Origin: Desulfocapsa sulfexigens | GTDB lineage: Bacteria > Desulfobacterota > Desulfobulbia > Desulfobulbales > Desulfocapsaceae | NCBI GenBank assembly: GCA_015662865.1 | Contig: DQTH01000304.1 | Span: 1-36,318 of the forward strand | DNA length: 36,318 nucleotides | Direction of reading: 5' to 3' | Part shown: piece after piece, positions 22,387 through 30,912 of the stretch | How positions within the stretch are numbered: position 1 is the stretch's first letter | Layout of the letters: every line of letters starts with the position of its first letter | The notes under the pieces: model-generated | Told to the model about the DNA's origin: nothing | Databases searched by the model: none | Seen by the model: only the letters and a program-made list of their open reading frames with translations | Program-made: the position numbers and the translations under genes

Positions 22387-23490
22387 ATGACCATGAAAAC
22401 TTTTATTGAAAATAGTGGTTTTGGTGACATTCTTGAAAAAGTTGAGGCTGGTGAAAGGCTTTCCTGTGATGACGGGTTAAGGCTTTATAATTCCAACGAT
22501 ATCCTTGCACTCGGTTACATGGCTAATCTGGTGCGAAATCGGATTAACGGGGATAAGACCTATTACATTTACAATCAGCACATCAATTATTCCAACATCT
22601 GTACAAATCTCTGTAAGTTTTGCGCTTTTGGCAAAGATAAAGAGCATGAGCAGGCATATGAGATGGATCTTGAGACTGTTAAACAAAAAGTCCGGGATCG
22701 CCTTGATGAACCCATAACAGAGATTCATATGGTTGGGGGGATTCACCCTGATCTTCCTTTCTCTTATTATACCGACCTGTTGCAGGGAATTAAGGAAGTT
22801 CGCCCTGATGTGCATATTCAGGCCTTTACCTGTGTTGAGATTGCCCATCTGGCAGGGCTTGCCGGAAAACCGGTTGGTGAAACACTTGAGTTATTGAAAC
22901 AGGCAGGGCTTGGTTCAATTCCTGGTGGCGGTGCTGAAGTTTTTGCTCCAAGAATCCGTGAGATTACCTGTGAGAAAAAACTTCCTGGCAAGGAATGGCT
23001 TGAAGTTGCCAAAACTGCTCATAAACATGACCTGCATACCAACGCCACCATGCTCTATGGTCATATTGAGACTATGGAAGAGAGGATTGAACACCTTGAT
23101 GCACTCCGTCTGGCCCAGGATGAAACCAAAGGCTTCCTTGCATTTATTCCCCTTGCTTTTCACCCGAAAAATACTGAAATGTCCAGTCTTTCCAGGACAA
23201 CAGGTATGGACGATCTGAAAATGATCGCTGTTGCCAGACTCATGCTTGATAATTTTCCTCACATCAAAGCATATTGGGTAATGATTGGTCCAAAAGTCGC
23301 ACAGATCGCTCTATCATTTGGCGCTGACGACATGGATGGAACAGTGAAGGAAGAGGTTATCACCCATATGGCCGGTGCGGAAACAGAGCAGGCGATTGGC
23401 TCCACCACTCTTGTGAAATTAATAAAAGAGGCTGGACGAGTGGCCATCGAAAGGGATACGCTGTACAACGCCATACAGACTCACGAGTAA
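22387..23490 (+). CDS. mqnE: Aminodeoxyfutalosine synthase MqnE
   Basis: 367 aa radical-SAM enzyme. The cluster-binding CxxxCxxC is at Cys72-Cys76-Cys79 (CTNLCKFCAFG). Further blocks are HMVGGIHPDLPFSYY, QAFTCVEIAHLA, GSIPGGGAEVFAPRIRE, TNATMLYGHIETMEERI, FIPLAFHPKNTEM and the C-terminal AGRVAIERDTLYN, which is characteristic of MqnE. It joins the enolpyruvyl benzoate made by MqnA to SAM-derived adenosine to give aminofutalosine. The ATG at 22387 (or 22393) follows the terminator T-run directly, so no Shine-Dalgarno is present, yet conserved N-terminal residues require a start here. First gene of the menaquinone operon. Confidence 0.93.
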   Translation: MTMKTFIENSGFGDILEKVEAGERLSCDDGLRLYNSNDILALGYMANLVRNRINGDKTYYIYNQHINYSNICTNLCKFCAFGKDKEHEQAYEMDLETVKQKVRDRLDEPITEIHMVGGIHPDLPFSYYTDLLQGIKEVRPDVHIQAFTCVEIAHLAGLAGKPVGETLELLKQAGLGSIPGGGAEVFAPRIREITCEKKLPGKEWLEVAKTAHKHDLHTNATMLYGHIETMEERIEHLDALRLAQDETKGFLAFIPLAFHPKNTEMSSLSRTTGMDDLKMIAVARLMLDNFPHIKAYWVMIGPKVAQIALSFGADDMDGTVKEEVITHMAGAETEQAIGSTTLVKLIKEAGRVAIERDTLYNAIQTHE

Positions 23491-23502
23491 AGAAACAGGT
23501 TG

Positions 23503-24585
23503 ATGTCCATGCAGGAAAAGGTATTCAAAGATATAAGTGATAAGGTTTTGTCCGGTGGTAGAATCGGTGATGAAGAGTTTCTTGATCTCCATGAAAATGG
23601 CGATTTGTATCAACTCGGTTTTCTTGCCAATGCAGTGAGAGAAAAGCTGCATCCGGAAAAGCTTGTCACATATGTAATAGACCGAAATATCAACTATACT
23701 GATATTTGCACGTCAGCCTGTAAGTTTTGTGCTTTTTTTAAAGCACCTGAAGACAAAGACGGGTATCTGCTGACCAAAGATGAGCTGGCCCAAAAGATTC
23801 GGGAAACCCAGGATCTTGGCGGAACACAGATTCTTTTACAGGGAGGCCTGCATCCAGATTTGTCTCTTGAATACTATGAGGATATGCTCCGTTTCATGAA
23901 GGAGACCGGTATTCATATTCACGGTTTTTCCCCTCCCGAAGTATGTCACTTTGCTGAACTCTCTAAACTTTCAATTGCTGAAGTTATTAAACGATTGATT
24001 GCGGCAGGGCTTGATTCCATACCCGGTGGAGGTGCCGAAATCCTCTCTGATCGTGTGCGTCAATCAACCGCTCCCAGAAAATGCAATGCAGACCAGTGGA
24101 TTGAAGTGATGGAAGTGGCACACAACCAGGGGCTCCGTACAACTGCAACCATGATGTTTGGCCACATTGAAACCGTTGAGGAACGACTGGAACATTTACA
24201 CCGTTTACGTGAACTTCAGGATCGTTCAAAAGGGTTTACCGCTTTTATTCCCTGGCCTTTTCAACCTGACAACACAGCTCTTGTGGAACAGAGTGAAATT
24301 GAGAAAACCACCGGATACGGTTATTTGCGAATGCTTTCCCTATCTCGTATTTATCTTGATAATTTTGATAATGTCCAGGCATCCTGGGTAACTCAAGGAC
24401 CTAAAATTGCCCAGCTATCCCTCTATTTTGGCGCCAATGATTTTGGATCCACCATGATAGAGGAAAATGTGGTGGCAGCAGCCGGAGTTAGTTTCAGGCT
24501 CACTGAGCAGGAGATCAAAAGACTGGTCACTGATGCAGGATTTGAACCCAGGCAGCGTCTGATGGACTATACCTTAGTTGGCTGA
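23503..24585 (+). CDS. mqnC: Cyclic dehypoxanthinyl futalosine synthase MqnC
   Basis: 360 aa from the ATG at 23503 (a TTG at 23500 and an ATG at 23509 are alternatives). Radical-SAM CxxxCxxC at Cys69-Cys73-Cys76 (CTSACKFCAFF), then GGTQILLQGGLHPDLS, IHGFSPPEVCHFA, GLDSIPGGGAEILSDRVRQ, GLRTTATMMFGHIETVEERL, FIPWPFQPDNTAL and FGANDFGSTMIEENVVAAAGV, all typical of MqnC. The enzyme cyclises dehypoxanthinyl futalosine in menaquinone synthesis. It is paralogous to mqnE just upstream, from which it is separated by 12 nt; the two differ clearly in their C-terminal motifs. Confidence 0.94.
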   Translation: MSMQEKVFKDISDKVLSGGRIGDEEFLDLHENGDLYQLGFLANAVREKLHPEKLVTYVIDRNINYTDICTSACKFCAFFKAPEDKDGYLLTKDELAQKIRETQDLGGTQILLQGGLHPDLSLEYYEDMLRFMKETGIHIHGFSPPEVCHFAELSKLSIAEVIKRLIAAGLDSIPGGGAEILSDRVRQSTAPRKCNADQWIEVMEVAHNQGLRTTATMMFGHIETVEERLEHLHRLRELQDRSKGFTAFIPWPFQPDNTALVEQSEIEKTTGYGYLRMLSLSRIYLDNFDNVQASWVTQGPKIAQLSLYFGANDFGSTMIEENVVAAAGVSFRLTEQEIKRLVTDAGFEPRQRLMDYTLVG

Positions 24586-24593
24586 CTGATCTT

Positions 24594-25832
24594 GTGGCTC
24601 TTGATTCCAATTTTTCCCGTAAAATTTTCAGGGCTCCCTGGGTAGTTCCTGTTTCAAAACCGGTCATTGGTGATGGTGCAGTCGTTGTTGACCAAAATTC
24701 CATTGTTGCCGTTGGAAGTTTCTCCGATATCTCCCGTGAATTTCCCGACCTGCCGTTGAGCAATTGCTCCGGCGTTCTTTTGCCTGCCCTTGTTAATGCT
24801 CATATTCATTTGGATCTTTCTGCCTATGGGACTGTCTGCCAGGATTCAGAAGACAGCACCATGTGCGACTGGATAGCCAGTCTTTTACACAGACGCCAGC
24901 ATTCACATTTTTCTGAACAGGATCTAAAAGCTGCTGCAGAAAAGATTGTGCAGGATCAGTATAATTCAGGTGTTGGACTGCTGCTGGATATCAATAACAG
25001 TAGCTTAGGAGTATTTGATTCTCTTCCTGTTGAAATACTCTCACTTTTTGAAATGCTAGGGCCTTCAAGATCTGCAGCGCAGGCTGCCATTTCAGCCATC
25101 CAGAATCTCCCCCATGATCAACCGGTCACTGGACATGCTCCATATTCCACTTCACCTGAATTATTGCAGTATATAAAAAAACGTTGTCAAAAACAGGGTC
25201 AGCTTTTTTCCCTGCATCTTGCGGAAAATTCTGACGAAGCCTTGCTTCTCATAAAAGGACAGGGTTGTTTTTCTCAGTTTTTAAAGGAACGTGGCGGTTG
25301 GGATGATACTTTTCCTATCCATGGAATTGACAGCAGAGGTGTGGTGGGGTACTTACATGAACTGGGTATTATGGATGATAGAACTCTCTGTGTTCACTGT
25401 GTCCAGCTGTCAGAGGAGGAAATCAGTATTGTAGCTGATTCTCGGGCCCATATCTGTCTCTGTCCGGAAAGTAACAGGTTTCTTTCAGTTGGTACCGCTC
25501 CAGTTGAACAATTCTTGAAATACAGGATATTGCCGGCTCTTGGGACTGATTCCATAGCTTCCAATCCAAAGCTTGACCTGTGGAGAGAAATGGTTCTTCT
25601 ACGAAAGCTGCATCCTGATGTTTCTCCGGAAGTGATTTTCAGTATGGCAACCCTTGGAGGAGCACAGGCAATGAATCGCGACACGGATTTCGGCAGTCTT
25701 GCTCCCGGGAGAAAACCCTGCATTCTTCAGGTGCAGGATTCCTGCTATGAAGAGCTAAGCAACCCGGAGCAGCTTTTTGATAAATTGACATCCTGTGGTC
25801 GGCCGGATTCGCTCACCTGGCTGTCTATCTAA
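24594..25832 (+). CDS. mqnX: Amidohydrolase-family deaminase, probable aminofutalosine deaminase (MqnX-like)
   Basis: 412 aa with a GTG start; no good ribosome site, only 8 nt after mqnC. Metal site of the amidohydrolase superfamily: His70-x-His72 (NAHIHLDLS), a later HLAE, VHCVQLSEEEI and LGTDSIASN with the metal Asp. CPESNRFL is typical of the cytosine/SAH/aminofutalosine deaminase branch. Between mqnC and mqnA, conversion of aminofutalosine to futalosine is the obvious role; that this step is done by deaminase plus nucleosidase rather than by a direct nucleosidase is inference. No mqnB is seen in the window. Other purine or SAH deaminase activity is the alternative. Confidence 0.8.
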   Translation: MALDSNFSRKIFRAPWVVPVSKPVIGDGAVVVDQNSIVAVGSFSDISREFPDLPLSNCSGVLLPALVNAHIHLDLSAYGTVCQDSEDSTMCDWIASLLHRRQHSHFSEQDLKAAAEKIVQDQYNSGVGLLLDINNSSLGVFDSLPVEILSLFEMLGPSRSAAQAAISAIQNLPHDQPVTGHAPYSTSPELLQYIKKRCQKQGQLFSLHLAENSDEALLLIKGQGCFSQFLKERGGWDDTFPIHGIDSRGVVGYLHELGIMDDRTLCVHCVQLSEEEISIVADSRAHICLCPESNRFLSVGTAPVEQFLKYRILPALGTDSIASNPKLDLWREMVLLRKLHPDVSPEVIFSMATLGGAQAMNRDTDFGSLAPGRKPCILQVQDSCYEELSNPEQLFDKLTSCGRPDSLTWLSI

Positions 25833-25862
25833 TAGAACCTGCTTATTTTACGGTGTAAGGTT

Positions 25863-26708
25863 TTGGGAACAAAAAAAAATAGAAATAGAACACGTATCGG
25901 AATGGTGAATTTTATAAACACTGCTCCGATTTATGAAACGTGGAAAACCCGGGAACATCCACAGGATTGGCATGTTTTTGAGGCTCCGCCGTCAACTCTG
26001 AATCAGATGCTGGCAAACGGTGAACTGGATCTGGGATTCGTATCTTCCTATGAATATTGTGTTCGCCCGGAAGAGTATAAGCTTCTTGCTGATCTTTCCA
26101 TCAGTGCTAATGGTTCAGTTGGTTCTGTTTTCCTGTTTTCCAGAGTAGAACCAAAGTTGCTCGGTGATCACACTGTGCTTTTAAGTGGGCAGTCCGAGAC
26201 TTCCATCAGCCTTGTGAAGATAATTCTTGAAGAGTTTTTTCATGTCCATCCACAATATGTTGTGGGTAACGTAAATGGACGAAAAGCTGAGGAAGCTCAA
26301 GGGATTCTTGCCATTGGTGACGAGGCTTTGCGTCTTTCTGCTGGTGATGAATTTCCGTATAAACTTGATCTGGCTGAGGTCTGGTGTCAATTTACAAATC
26401 TTCCCTTTGTCTTTGCGGTTTGTGCTGTACGTCAGGAATTCTGTAGGAAAAACCCTGAAACTGTTATTGCTATCCACAATGAGTTTCTGTACTGTCGTGG
26501 TGAGGGTAGGGCAAGACTGGAGTCCATTTGTGCAGATGTGGCTCCGCGTATCCCTATGCATCCGGATGAGTGTTATGTCTACCTGCGAGCCATTGAATAT
26601 GATCTTGGTGAGCGTAAACAAAAAGCATTGGAGACATTTTTCCAATATTTGATTGATCGGGGTGAAGCATCACCTCTGTCTGTCCCACTGAAAATATTCA
26701 ACCGCTGA
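25863..26708 (+). CDS. mqnA: Chorismate dehydratase MqnA
   Basis: 281 aa, start uncertain: the frame opens at a TTG (25863) and the next ATG (MVNFINT) would remove the beginning of the conserved RIGMVNFINTAPIY motif, so the TTG or a close non-ATG start is likely. The two-lobe periplasmic-binding-type fold that MqnA uses as a cytosolic enzyme is shown by FEAPPSTLNQMLANGELDLGFVSSYEYC, LLSGQSETSISLVKI, GILAIGDEALRL and LAEVWCQFTNLPFVFAVCAV. It removes water from chorismate in the first committed step of the futalosine route. The GDEAL and LPFVFA motifs favour MqnA over MqnD. Confidence 0.9.
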   Translation: MGTKKNRNRTRIGMVNFINTAPIYETWKTREHPQDWHVFEAPPSTLNQMLANGELDLGFVSSYEYCVRPEEYKLLADLSISANGSVGSVFLFSRVEPKLLGDHTVLLSGQSETSISLVKIILEEFFHVHPQYVVGNVNGRKAEEAQGILAIGDEALRLSAGDEFPYKLDLAEVWCQFTNLPFVFAVCAVRQEFCRKNPETVIAIHNEFLYCRGEGRARLESICADVAPRIPMHPDECYVYLRAIEYDLGERKQKALETFFQYLIDRGEASPLSVPLKIFNR

Positions 26709-26731
26709 AAATCAGCATCCGTGAAATCCAA

Positions 26732-27292
26732 ATGAAAAAAATTCTTGTGGCGATAACAGGCGCATCAGCCATGCTTTATCTGCAATCATTTTTGGAAATG
26801 CTTGCGGGTGCTGATATTATTGTCCATGGTATCTGTTCGGATGCCGGTGAAAAAGTACTTGAGATTGAGCACAGCTGCGGTTCCAGTGAGCTTCCAGCAG
26901 TGAGCCGATGGTTTGACTGCAGGGATTTTGCAGCTCCCCCGGCATCAGGGTCTGCTGGATATGATGCCATGATTGTGATTCCCTGTTCCATGGGAACCCT
27001 TGCTGCAGTGGCATCAGGAATTACTTCCAACCTTATTCACAGGTCAGCTGATGTCATGCTGAAAGAAGGGAAAAAACTAATCCTTGTCACCAGGGAAACC
27101 CCGTTAAACCGGACACATCTGAAAAATATGCTGGCAGCACATGATGCCGGAGCCACAATCTGCCCTCCGCATCCCGGATTTTATCTTCGACCTGAAACTT
27201 TAAAGGATGCTGCCATGACTTTTTCCTGGAGGCTTGGTGATCAGCTTGGTCTGGATACGAAAGATCGGAAACGGTGGGGAGAAGAGACGTAA
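26732..27292 (+). CDS. ubiX: UbiX-family flavin prenyltransferase (MqnM-like)
   Basis: 186 aa. Flavoprotein fold with the N-terminal ILVAITGASAMLYLQSFLEML, the central MIVIPCSMGTLAAVASGITSNLIHRSADVMLKEGKKLILVTRETPLN block and PPHPGFYLRPETLKD. UbiX makes prenylated FMN for a partner UbiD-type decarboxylase; in the futalosine pathway the pair MqnM/MqnL decarboxylates the prenylated naphthoate. The UbiD partner is not in this window. The stop overlaps the next gene's ATG by one base (TAATG). Confidence 0.9.
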   Translation: MKKILVAITGASAMLYLQSFLEMLAGADIIVHGICSDAGEKVLEIEHSCGSSELPAVSRWFDCRDFAAPPASGSAGYDAMIVIPCSMGTLAAVASGITSNLIHRSADVMLKEGKKLILVTRETPLNRTHLKNMLAAHDAGATICPPHPGFYLRPETLKDAAMTFSWRLGDQLGLDTKDRKRWGEET

Positions 27293-28152
27293 TGTTTCAA
27301 AAAATTGCTGTTCTTCTGGAGATGATCAAATTTAAACTGACCATCTTTGCCATGCCCTTTGCCTTTATGGGTGCATTCCTCGGAGCACGTGGATTGCCAG
27401 ATGGACTCACCATATTGCTGGTAATTCTCGCCATGGTTGGTGCAAGAACCTGTGCCATGGGTTTTAACCGCATCGTCGATGCTCGTTTTGATAAGGCTAA
27501 TCCACGCACTGCTGAACGTGCTATTCCAGCAGGAGCTGTCAGTATGATCGAAGCATGGAGTCTGGTGATCGGAGCTGGTGTTCTTTTTTTTCTTGCAGCC
27601 TGGTTGTTGAATCCGCTTACTTTTAAACTTGCCCCTTTTGCATTGAGCCTGACCCTGTTTTATTCACTCACCAAACGTTTTACCTCCTTTTGCCATTTGA
27701 TTCTAGGTGTTGCTCTTGCTTTTTCTCCCCTAGGTGGATGGGTGGCTGTGCAGGGAAGTCTTTCATCTTATCCGTGGGCCCTTTCTGTTGGTGTACTCTT
27801 CTGGGTGGCCGGGTTCGACACTGTGTATGCCTGCCTTGATGCGGATTTTGACAGAAAATCAGGTTTGCACTCACTTCCTTCATTGCTTGGCCAGCGCACA
27901 GCCTTCCGGCTTGCTGCAGGTTTTCATGTGATTGCTCTTTCTTTATTTGCTTTTACCGGAATTCAGGCAAATATGAATTTTGTCTATTTTATTGGAGTAG
28001 GCATGGCGGCCGCTGCACTTTTTTACCAGCACCGGCTTGTTAACCCTGACGACCTGTCAAAGATTCAAGGTTCTTTTTTTTCAATGAACGGTTTTATCAG
28101 CCTGGCTCTGTTTGGTGCAACCTGGCTGGCACTGGTCACTGAAAAACTATGA
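27292..28152 (+). CDS. mqnP: UbiA-family prenyltransferase, probable MqnP
   Basis: 286 aa from the ATG at 27292 with GGGGAG 11 nt upstream; an upstream GTG at 27274 lies inside ubiX. About eight to nine membrane helices. The two Asp-rich motifs are NRIVDARFDKANPRT (Asp63 and Asp67) and YACLDADFDRKSGLHSLP. This integral membrane enzyme attaches a polyprenyl chain to the aromatic ring; next to ubiX and the mqn genes it is best read as MqnP acting on 1,4-dihydroxy-6-naphthoate. MenA- or UbiA-type substrates are the alternatives. Confidence 0.88.
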   Translation: MFQKIAVLLEMIKFKLTIFAMPFAFMGAFLGARGLPDGLTILLVILAMVGARTCAMGFNRIVDARFDKANPRTAERAIPAGAVSMIEAWSLVIGAGVLFFLAAWLLNPLTFKLAPFALSLTLFYSLTKRFTSFCHLILGVALAFSPLGGWVAVQGSLSSYPWALSVGVLFWVAGFDTVYACLDADFDRKSGLHSLPSLLGQRTAFRLAAGFHVIALSLFAFTGIQANMNFVYFIGVGMAAAALFYQHRLVNPDDLSKIQGSFFSMNGFISLALFGATWLALVTEKL

Positions 28153-29015
28153 AGTTTTCCTCCCGCTTTTTTCTTCCCCTCTTATTAATGCTGACTGCGT
28201 CATCGCCATTACGTGGCGGAGCAATATATCCTCTGGGGATTGCTGATGATAAGATTATGGCAAAAGCATATCAGGGAGACGAAAAGCTCATTTTCAGGGT
28301 TTCATGGAGCGGAGGGATAAAGATTGGTGAACTCTTCATGGAAATTAACAGACTTGAAGATAAGACAGAACGTTTTGAAATCAAGGTAAGTGTGAAGGAT
28401 TCTGGGATGTTTCATTTTTTCTATCCTGTCTCTGATACATTTGTGACAATAGTGGAAGGCGCGCAACGTCTGCCTGTTTCCTATGAAGTTAACCAGAAAG
28501 AAGGAAGAAGTTATAGGGCCAGAAGATATAGCGAATATGATCAGGAGAAAGGAGAAGTAAGGTACCGAAAAAATGATCAGGAACCGGTTGTGTATCAAAC
28601 AGAAGGTGGCGTTCACAATGAATTTTCTTCTTTCTTCTTCACCCGTATTCTGAAGCTGGATAGTGGCGATTCTGTAATAGTGCCCACTTTTGCTGATGGT
28701 AAACGTCATCAGGTTGTTGTGAGAACAGGTGAACTCACTCGACTAAAAGGTACTGTTCGTGGAGACGTGAACGTTATTCCTGTAACTCCCATTATGAAGT
28801 TCAAAGGTCTTTACAATAAAGATGGAGATACAGTGATTTGGTTTACGGATGATGATTGTCGTGTTCCTGTGCGTATCAACTCCAAGATTCTTATTGGTTC
28901 ACTCACTGCTGAACTTGTTTCCTACGAAAATCCTCTCTGTCCGGATTTACCTGAATACCATTCAAAAAATCTTGAAAGTGTTTTGCAGCAGCCGGAGTTC
29001 GAACTCGGTGACTAA
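28149..29015 (+). CDS. Exported DUF3108 protein
   Basis: 288 aa. N-terminal signal sequence (hydrophobic about 8-24, FFLPLLLMLTASSPLRGGA). The body has DUF3108 features: GDEKLIFRVSWSGGIKIGELFMEI, FYPVSDTFVTIVEG, LPVSYEVNQKEG, and the C-terminal VIWFTDDDCRVPVRINSKILIGSLTAELVSY. DUF3108 proteins are predicted periplasmic beta-rich proteins of unknown function. It overlaps mqnP by 4 nt (ATGA), so it belongs to the operon; a role in quinone or envelope lipid handling is only a guess. The stop codon is also the left end of the inverted repeat at 29013-29177. Confidence 0.82.
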   Translation: MKFSSRFFLPLLLMLTASSPLRGGAIYPLGIADDKIMAKAYQGDEKLIFRVSWSGGIKIGELFMEINRLEDKTERFEIKVSVKDSGMFHFFYPVSDTFVTIVEGAQRLPVSYEVNQKEGRSYRARRYSEYDQEKGEVRYRKNDQEPVVYQTEGGVHNEFSSFFFTRILKLDSGDSVIVPTFADGKRHQVVVRTGELTRLKGTVRGDVNVIPVTPIMKFKGLYNKDGDTVIWFTDDDCRVPVRINSKILIGSLTAELVSYENPLCPDLPEYHSKNLESVLQQPEFELGD

Positions 29016-29177
29016 GGGGCTGTGCAAAAATATGTGTAACATCTCGCTTGCCATTCTGTCCATTTTCTGCGTTGCACCAAGAATCACATAACACTGCTAT
29101 GCTTCTCTTTGTACGCCTTTGTAAATGAACAAAATTTAGGCGCAATATTGCCGCACTTATTTCCTTACAGCCCCTAA
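29013..29177. repeat. MITE-like inverted-repeat element after the mqn operon
   Basis: Ends are an imperfect inverted pair beginning AGGGGCTGT (29015) and closing with ACAGCCCCT (29167-29175), with partial complementarity extending about 22 nt inward. A second stem lies in the centre (29070-29115). The first bases are the DUF3108 stop codon. 29061-29085 resembles 4068-4093 in the first element. No coding capacity. Could be a non-autonomous transposon remnant or a folded transcript end. Confidence 0.6.
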
Positions 29178-29293
29178 ATTTGAACTCCTCCCGTCTCTGG
29201 TGTTGATTATATGATAAAAGTGTTTATATTCAGCCACGCAAACTGTGTAGTTATAGAAAACCCCTAATTCAATACATTAATAAGGAGAAGTAC

Positions 29294-29941
29294 ATGAAAC
29301 TTATTCTTTTAGGTGCCCCCGGGGCCGGTAAAGGAACTGTCGCTAAATTACTCACCGCCATTGACGGCTCTGTCCAGATTTCAACTGGCGATATTCTTCG
29401 TGGTGCTGTGCAGGCTGGAACGGATCTCGGTAAAGAGGCAGACGCCTATATGAAACGTGGCGATCTTGTTCCTGATTCTCTTATCATGGGAATCATGGAG
29501 AAACGTCTTCAGGAACCTGATTGCGAGAAAGGTTTTCTCCTAGACGGTTTTCCCCGTACCATTCCTCAGGCTGAAGAACTCACTGCTCTCCTTGAAAAAC
29601 TTGGCATTAAGCTTGACATGGCGGTTGATATTGATGTTCCTAAAGATATTATTTTGGACAGACTCTGTACACGCCGTACCTGTGAGAATCCCGATTGCCA
29701 GGCGATTTACAATGTTAAATCCAATCCTCCCAAGGTTGAAGGGATTTGTGATAAATGCGGTTCCAAAGCCATTCAGCGTGAAGATGAGACTGAAGAGGCT
29801 ATCAGCCATCGACTTGAAACCTATAATGAGAAGACAGCTCCTCTTATTGGCTTTTATGATAAAGCCGGTCTTCTCATGAGTGTTCCTGCAACTTCCAGTG
29901 ATGCTGTAATAGACGCTGTGAAAGCAAAACTGAATCTGTAA
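29294..29941 (+). CDS. adk: Adenylate kinase
   Basis: 215 aa, long-form Adk. P-loop GAPGAGKGT at 7-15, the AMP-site STGDILR near 30-36, GFLLDGFPRTIPQA near 80-93 and a zinc-type LID with Cys130, Cys135, Cys152 and Cys155 (CENPDC ... CDKC). It interconverts AMP, ADP and ATP in the cytosol. AAGGAG lies 8 nt before the ATG. The Cys4 LID is typical of Gram-positive and some anaerobe Adks. A strong terminator follows the stop. Confidence 0.95.
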   Translation: MKLILLGAPGAGKGTVAKLLTAIDGSVQISTGDILRGAVQAGTDLGKEADAYMKRGDLVPDSLIMGIMEKRLQEPDCEKGFLLDGFPRTIPQAEELTALLEKLGIKLDMAVDIDVPKDIILDRLCTRRTCENPDCQAIYNVKSNPPKVEGICDKCGSKAIQREDETEEAISHRLETYNEKTAPLIGFYDKAGLLMSVPATSSDAVIDAVKAKLNL

Positions 29942-29959
29942 AAGATTTTGTGAAGTTCC

Positions 29960-30003
29960 GGGAGAAATGTGCCAAGCTGGTGTGTTTCTCCCTTTCTTTT
30001 TTT
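29960..30003 (+). terminator. Intrinsic terminator of adk
   Basis: GGGAGAAA and TTTCTCCC arms close a 17-nt region that has an inner GCCA-AGC-TGGT stem, followed by TTTC and a long T-run. The T-run leads directly into the purC ribosome site GAGGGGG (30004-30010). Confidence 0.85.
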
Positions 30004-30015
30004 GAGGGGGATAAA

Positions 30016-30912
30016 ATGAGTGAAGCCGTAAGAGAAACGGATTATGCAGGGCTGGACCTGATGCATCGAGGAAAAGTGCGTGATATGTACGCCATTCCCG
30101 GGCATGATGATAAGCTGTTGATGGTGGCGACTGACAGAATTTCCGCTTTTGATGTGGTGATTGATGCCATCCCGGGAAAGGGAAAAGTTTTAACTCAACT
30201 TTCTCTGTTCTGGTTTGACCTGCTTGGTGATGTGGTTGACAATCATCTTATTACCGCGGATGTGAGTGAATACCCGGAGGCGTGTAAACCATACGCTAAA
30301 GAGCTTGACGGGCGTTCAATGCTTGTTCATAAAACTGAACCTTTGAGTGTCGAGTGCATCGTAAGAGGCTATATTTCCGGTTCTTTCTGGAAGGCATATC
30401 TGGACAATCCGGTTGTCTGCGGGTTCGAGTTCCCTGATAATATGCAGGAATCGGATAAGCTTCCGGAAGCAATATTTACTCCTTCAACAAAGGCTGATCT
30501 TGGCGATCATGATGAAAATATTTCAGTGAGTGCCATGGAGAAACTGCTTGGAAAAGAGCAAACTCAAAAGATTGCTGATATCAGTCTTGAACTGTATACA
30601 AGGGCTGCTGACTATGCCCTTTCCAAAGGAATAATTATTGCGGATACCAAGTTTGAGCTTGGCCTGCTGGGTAAGGAAAAGAAACTGATTCTTATTGATG
30701 AAGTGCTGACACCGGATTCCTCACGCTTCTGGCCGCTTGATCAGTATGCACCGGGAAAAGGCCAACCAAGTTTTGATAAGCAGTTTTTGCGTGATTATCT
30801 TTTGACACTTGACTGGGATAAAAATCCACCGTCTCCAAAAGTTCCGCAGGATATTATCGATAAGACAAAAGCCCGCTACGAAGAAGCACTTGAGAAAATC
30901 ACCAAAGCCTGA
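30016..30912 (+). CDS. purC: Phosphoribosylaminoimidazole-succinocarboxamide synthase PurC
   Basis: 298 aa from the ATG at 30016, five nt after GAGGGGG; an upstream in-frame ATG at 29950 would translate the adk terminator and is rejected. Conserved blocks: HRGKVRDMYAIP, DRISAFDVVIDAIPGKGKVLTQLS, SMLVHKTEPLSVECIVRGYISGSFWKAY, FTPSTKADLGDHDENIS, DTKFELGL, LIDEVLTPDSSRFWP and GQPSFDKQFLRDYL. It catalyses an ATP-dependent ligation of aspartate to CAIR in purine synthesis. Its stop is immediately followed by the convergent kinase gene stop. Confidence 0.95.
   Translation: MSEAVRETDYAGLDLMHRGKVRDMYAIPGHDDKLLMVATDRISAFDVVIDAIPGKGKVLTQLSLFWFDLLGDVVDNHLITADVSEYPEACKPYAKELDGRSMLVHKTEPLSVECIVRGYISGSFWKAYLDNPVVCGFEFPDNMQESDKLPEAIFTPSTKADLGDHDENISVSAMEKLLGKEQTQKIADISLELYTRAADYALSKGIIIADTKFELGLLGKEKKLILIDEVLTPDSSRFWPLDQYAPGKGQPSFDKQFLRDYLLTLDWDKNPPSPKVPQDIIDKTKARYEEALEKITKA

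Noticed and set aside
26181-26645. 154-codon minus-strand frame
   Set aside because: Antisense to mqnA, no motif or ribosome site.
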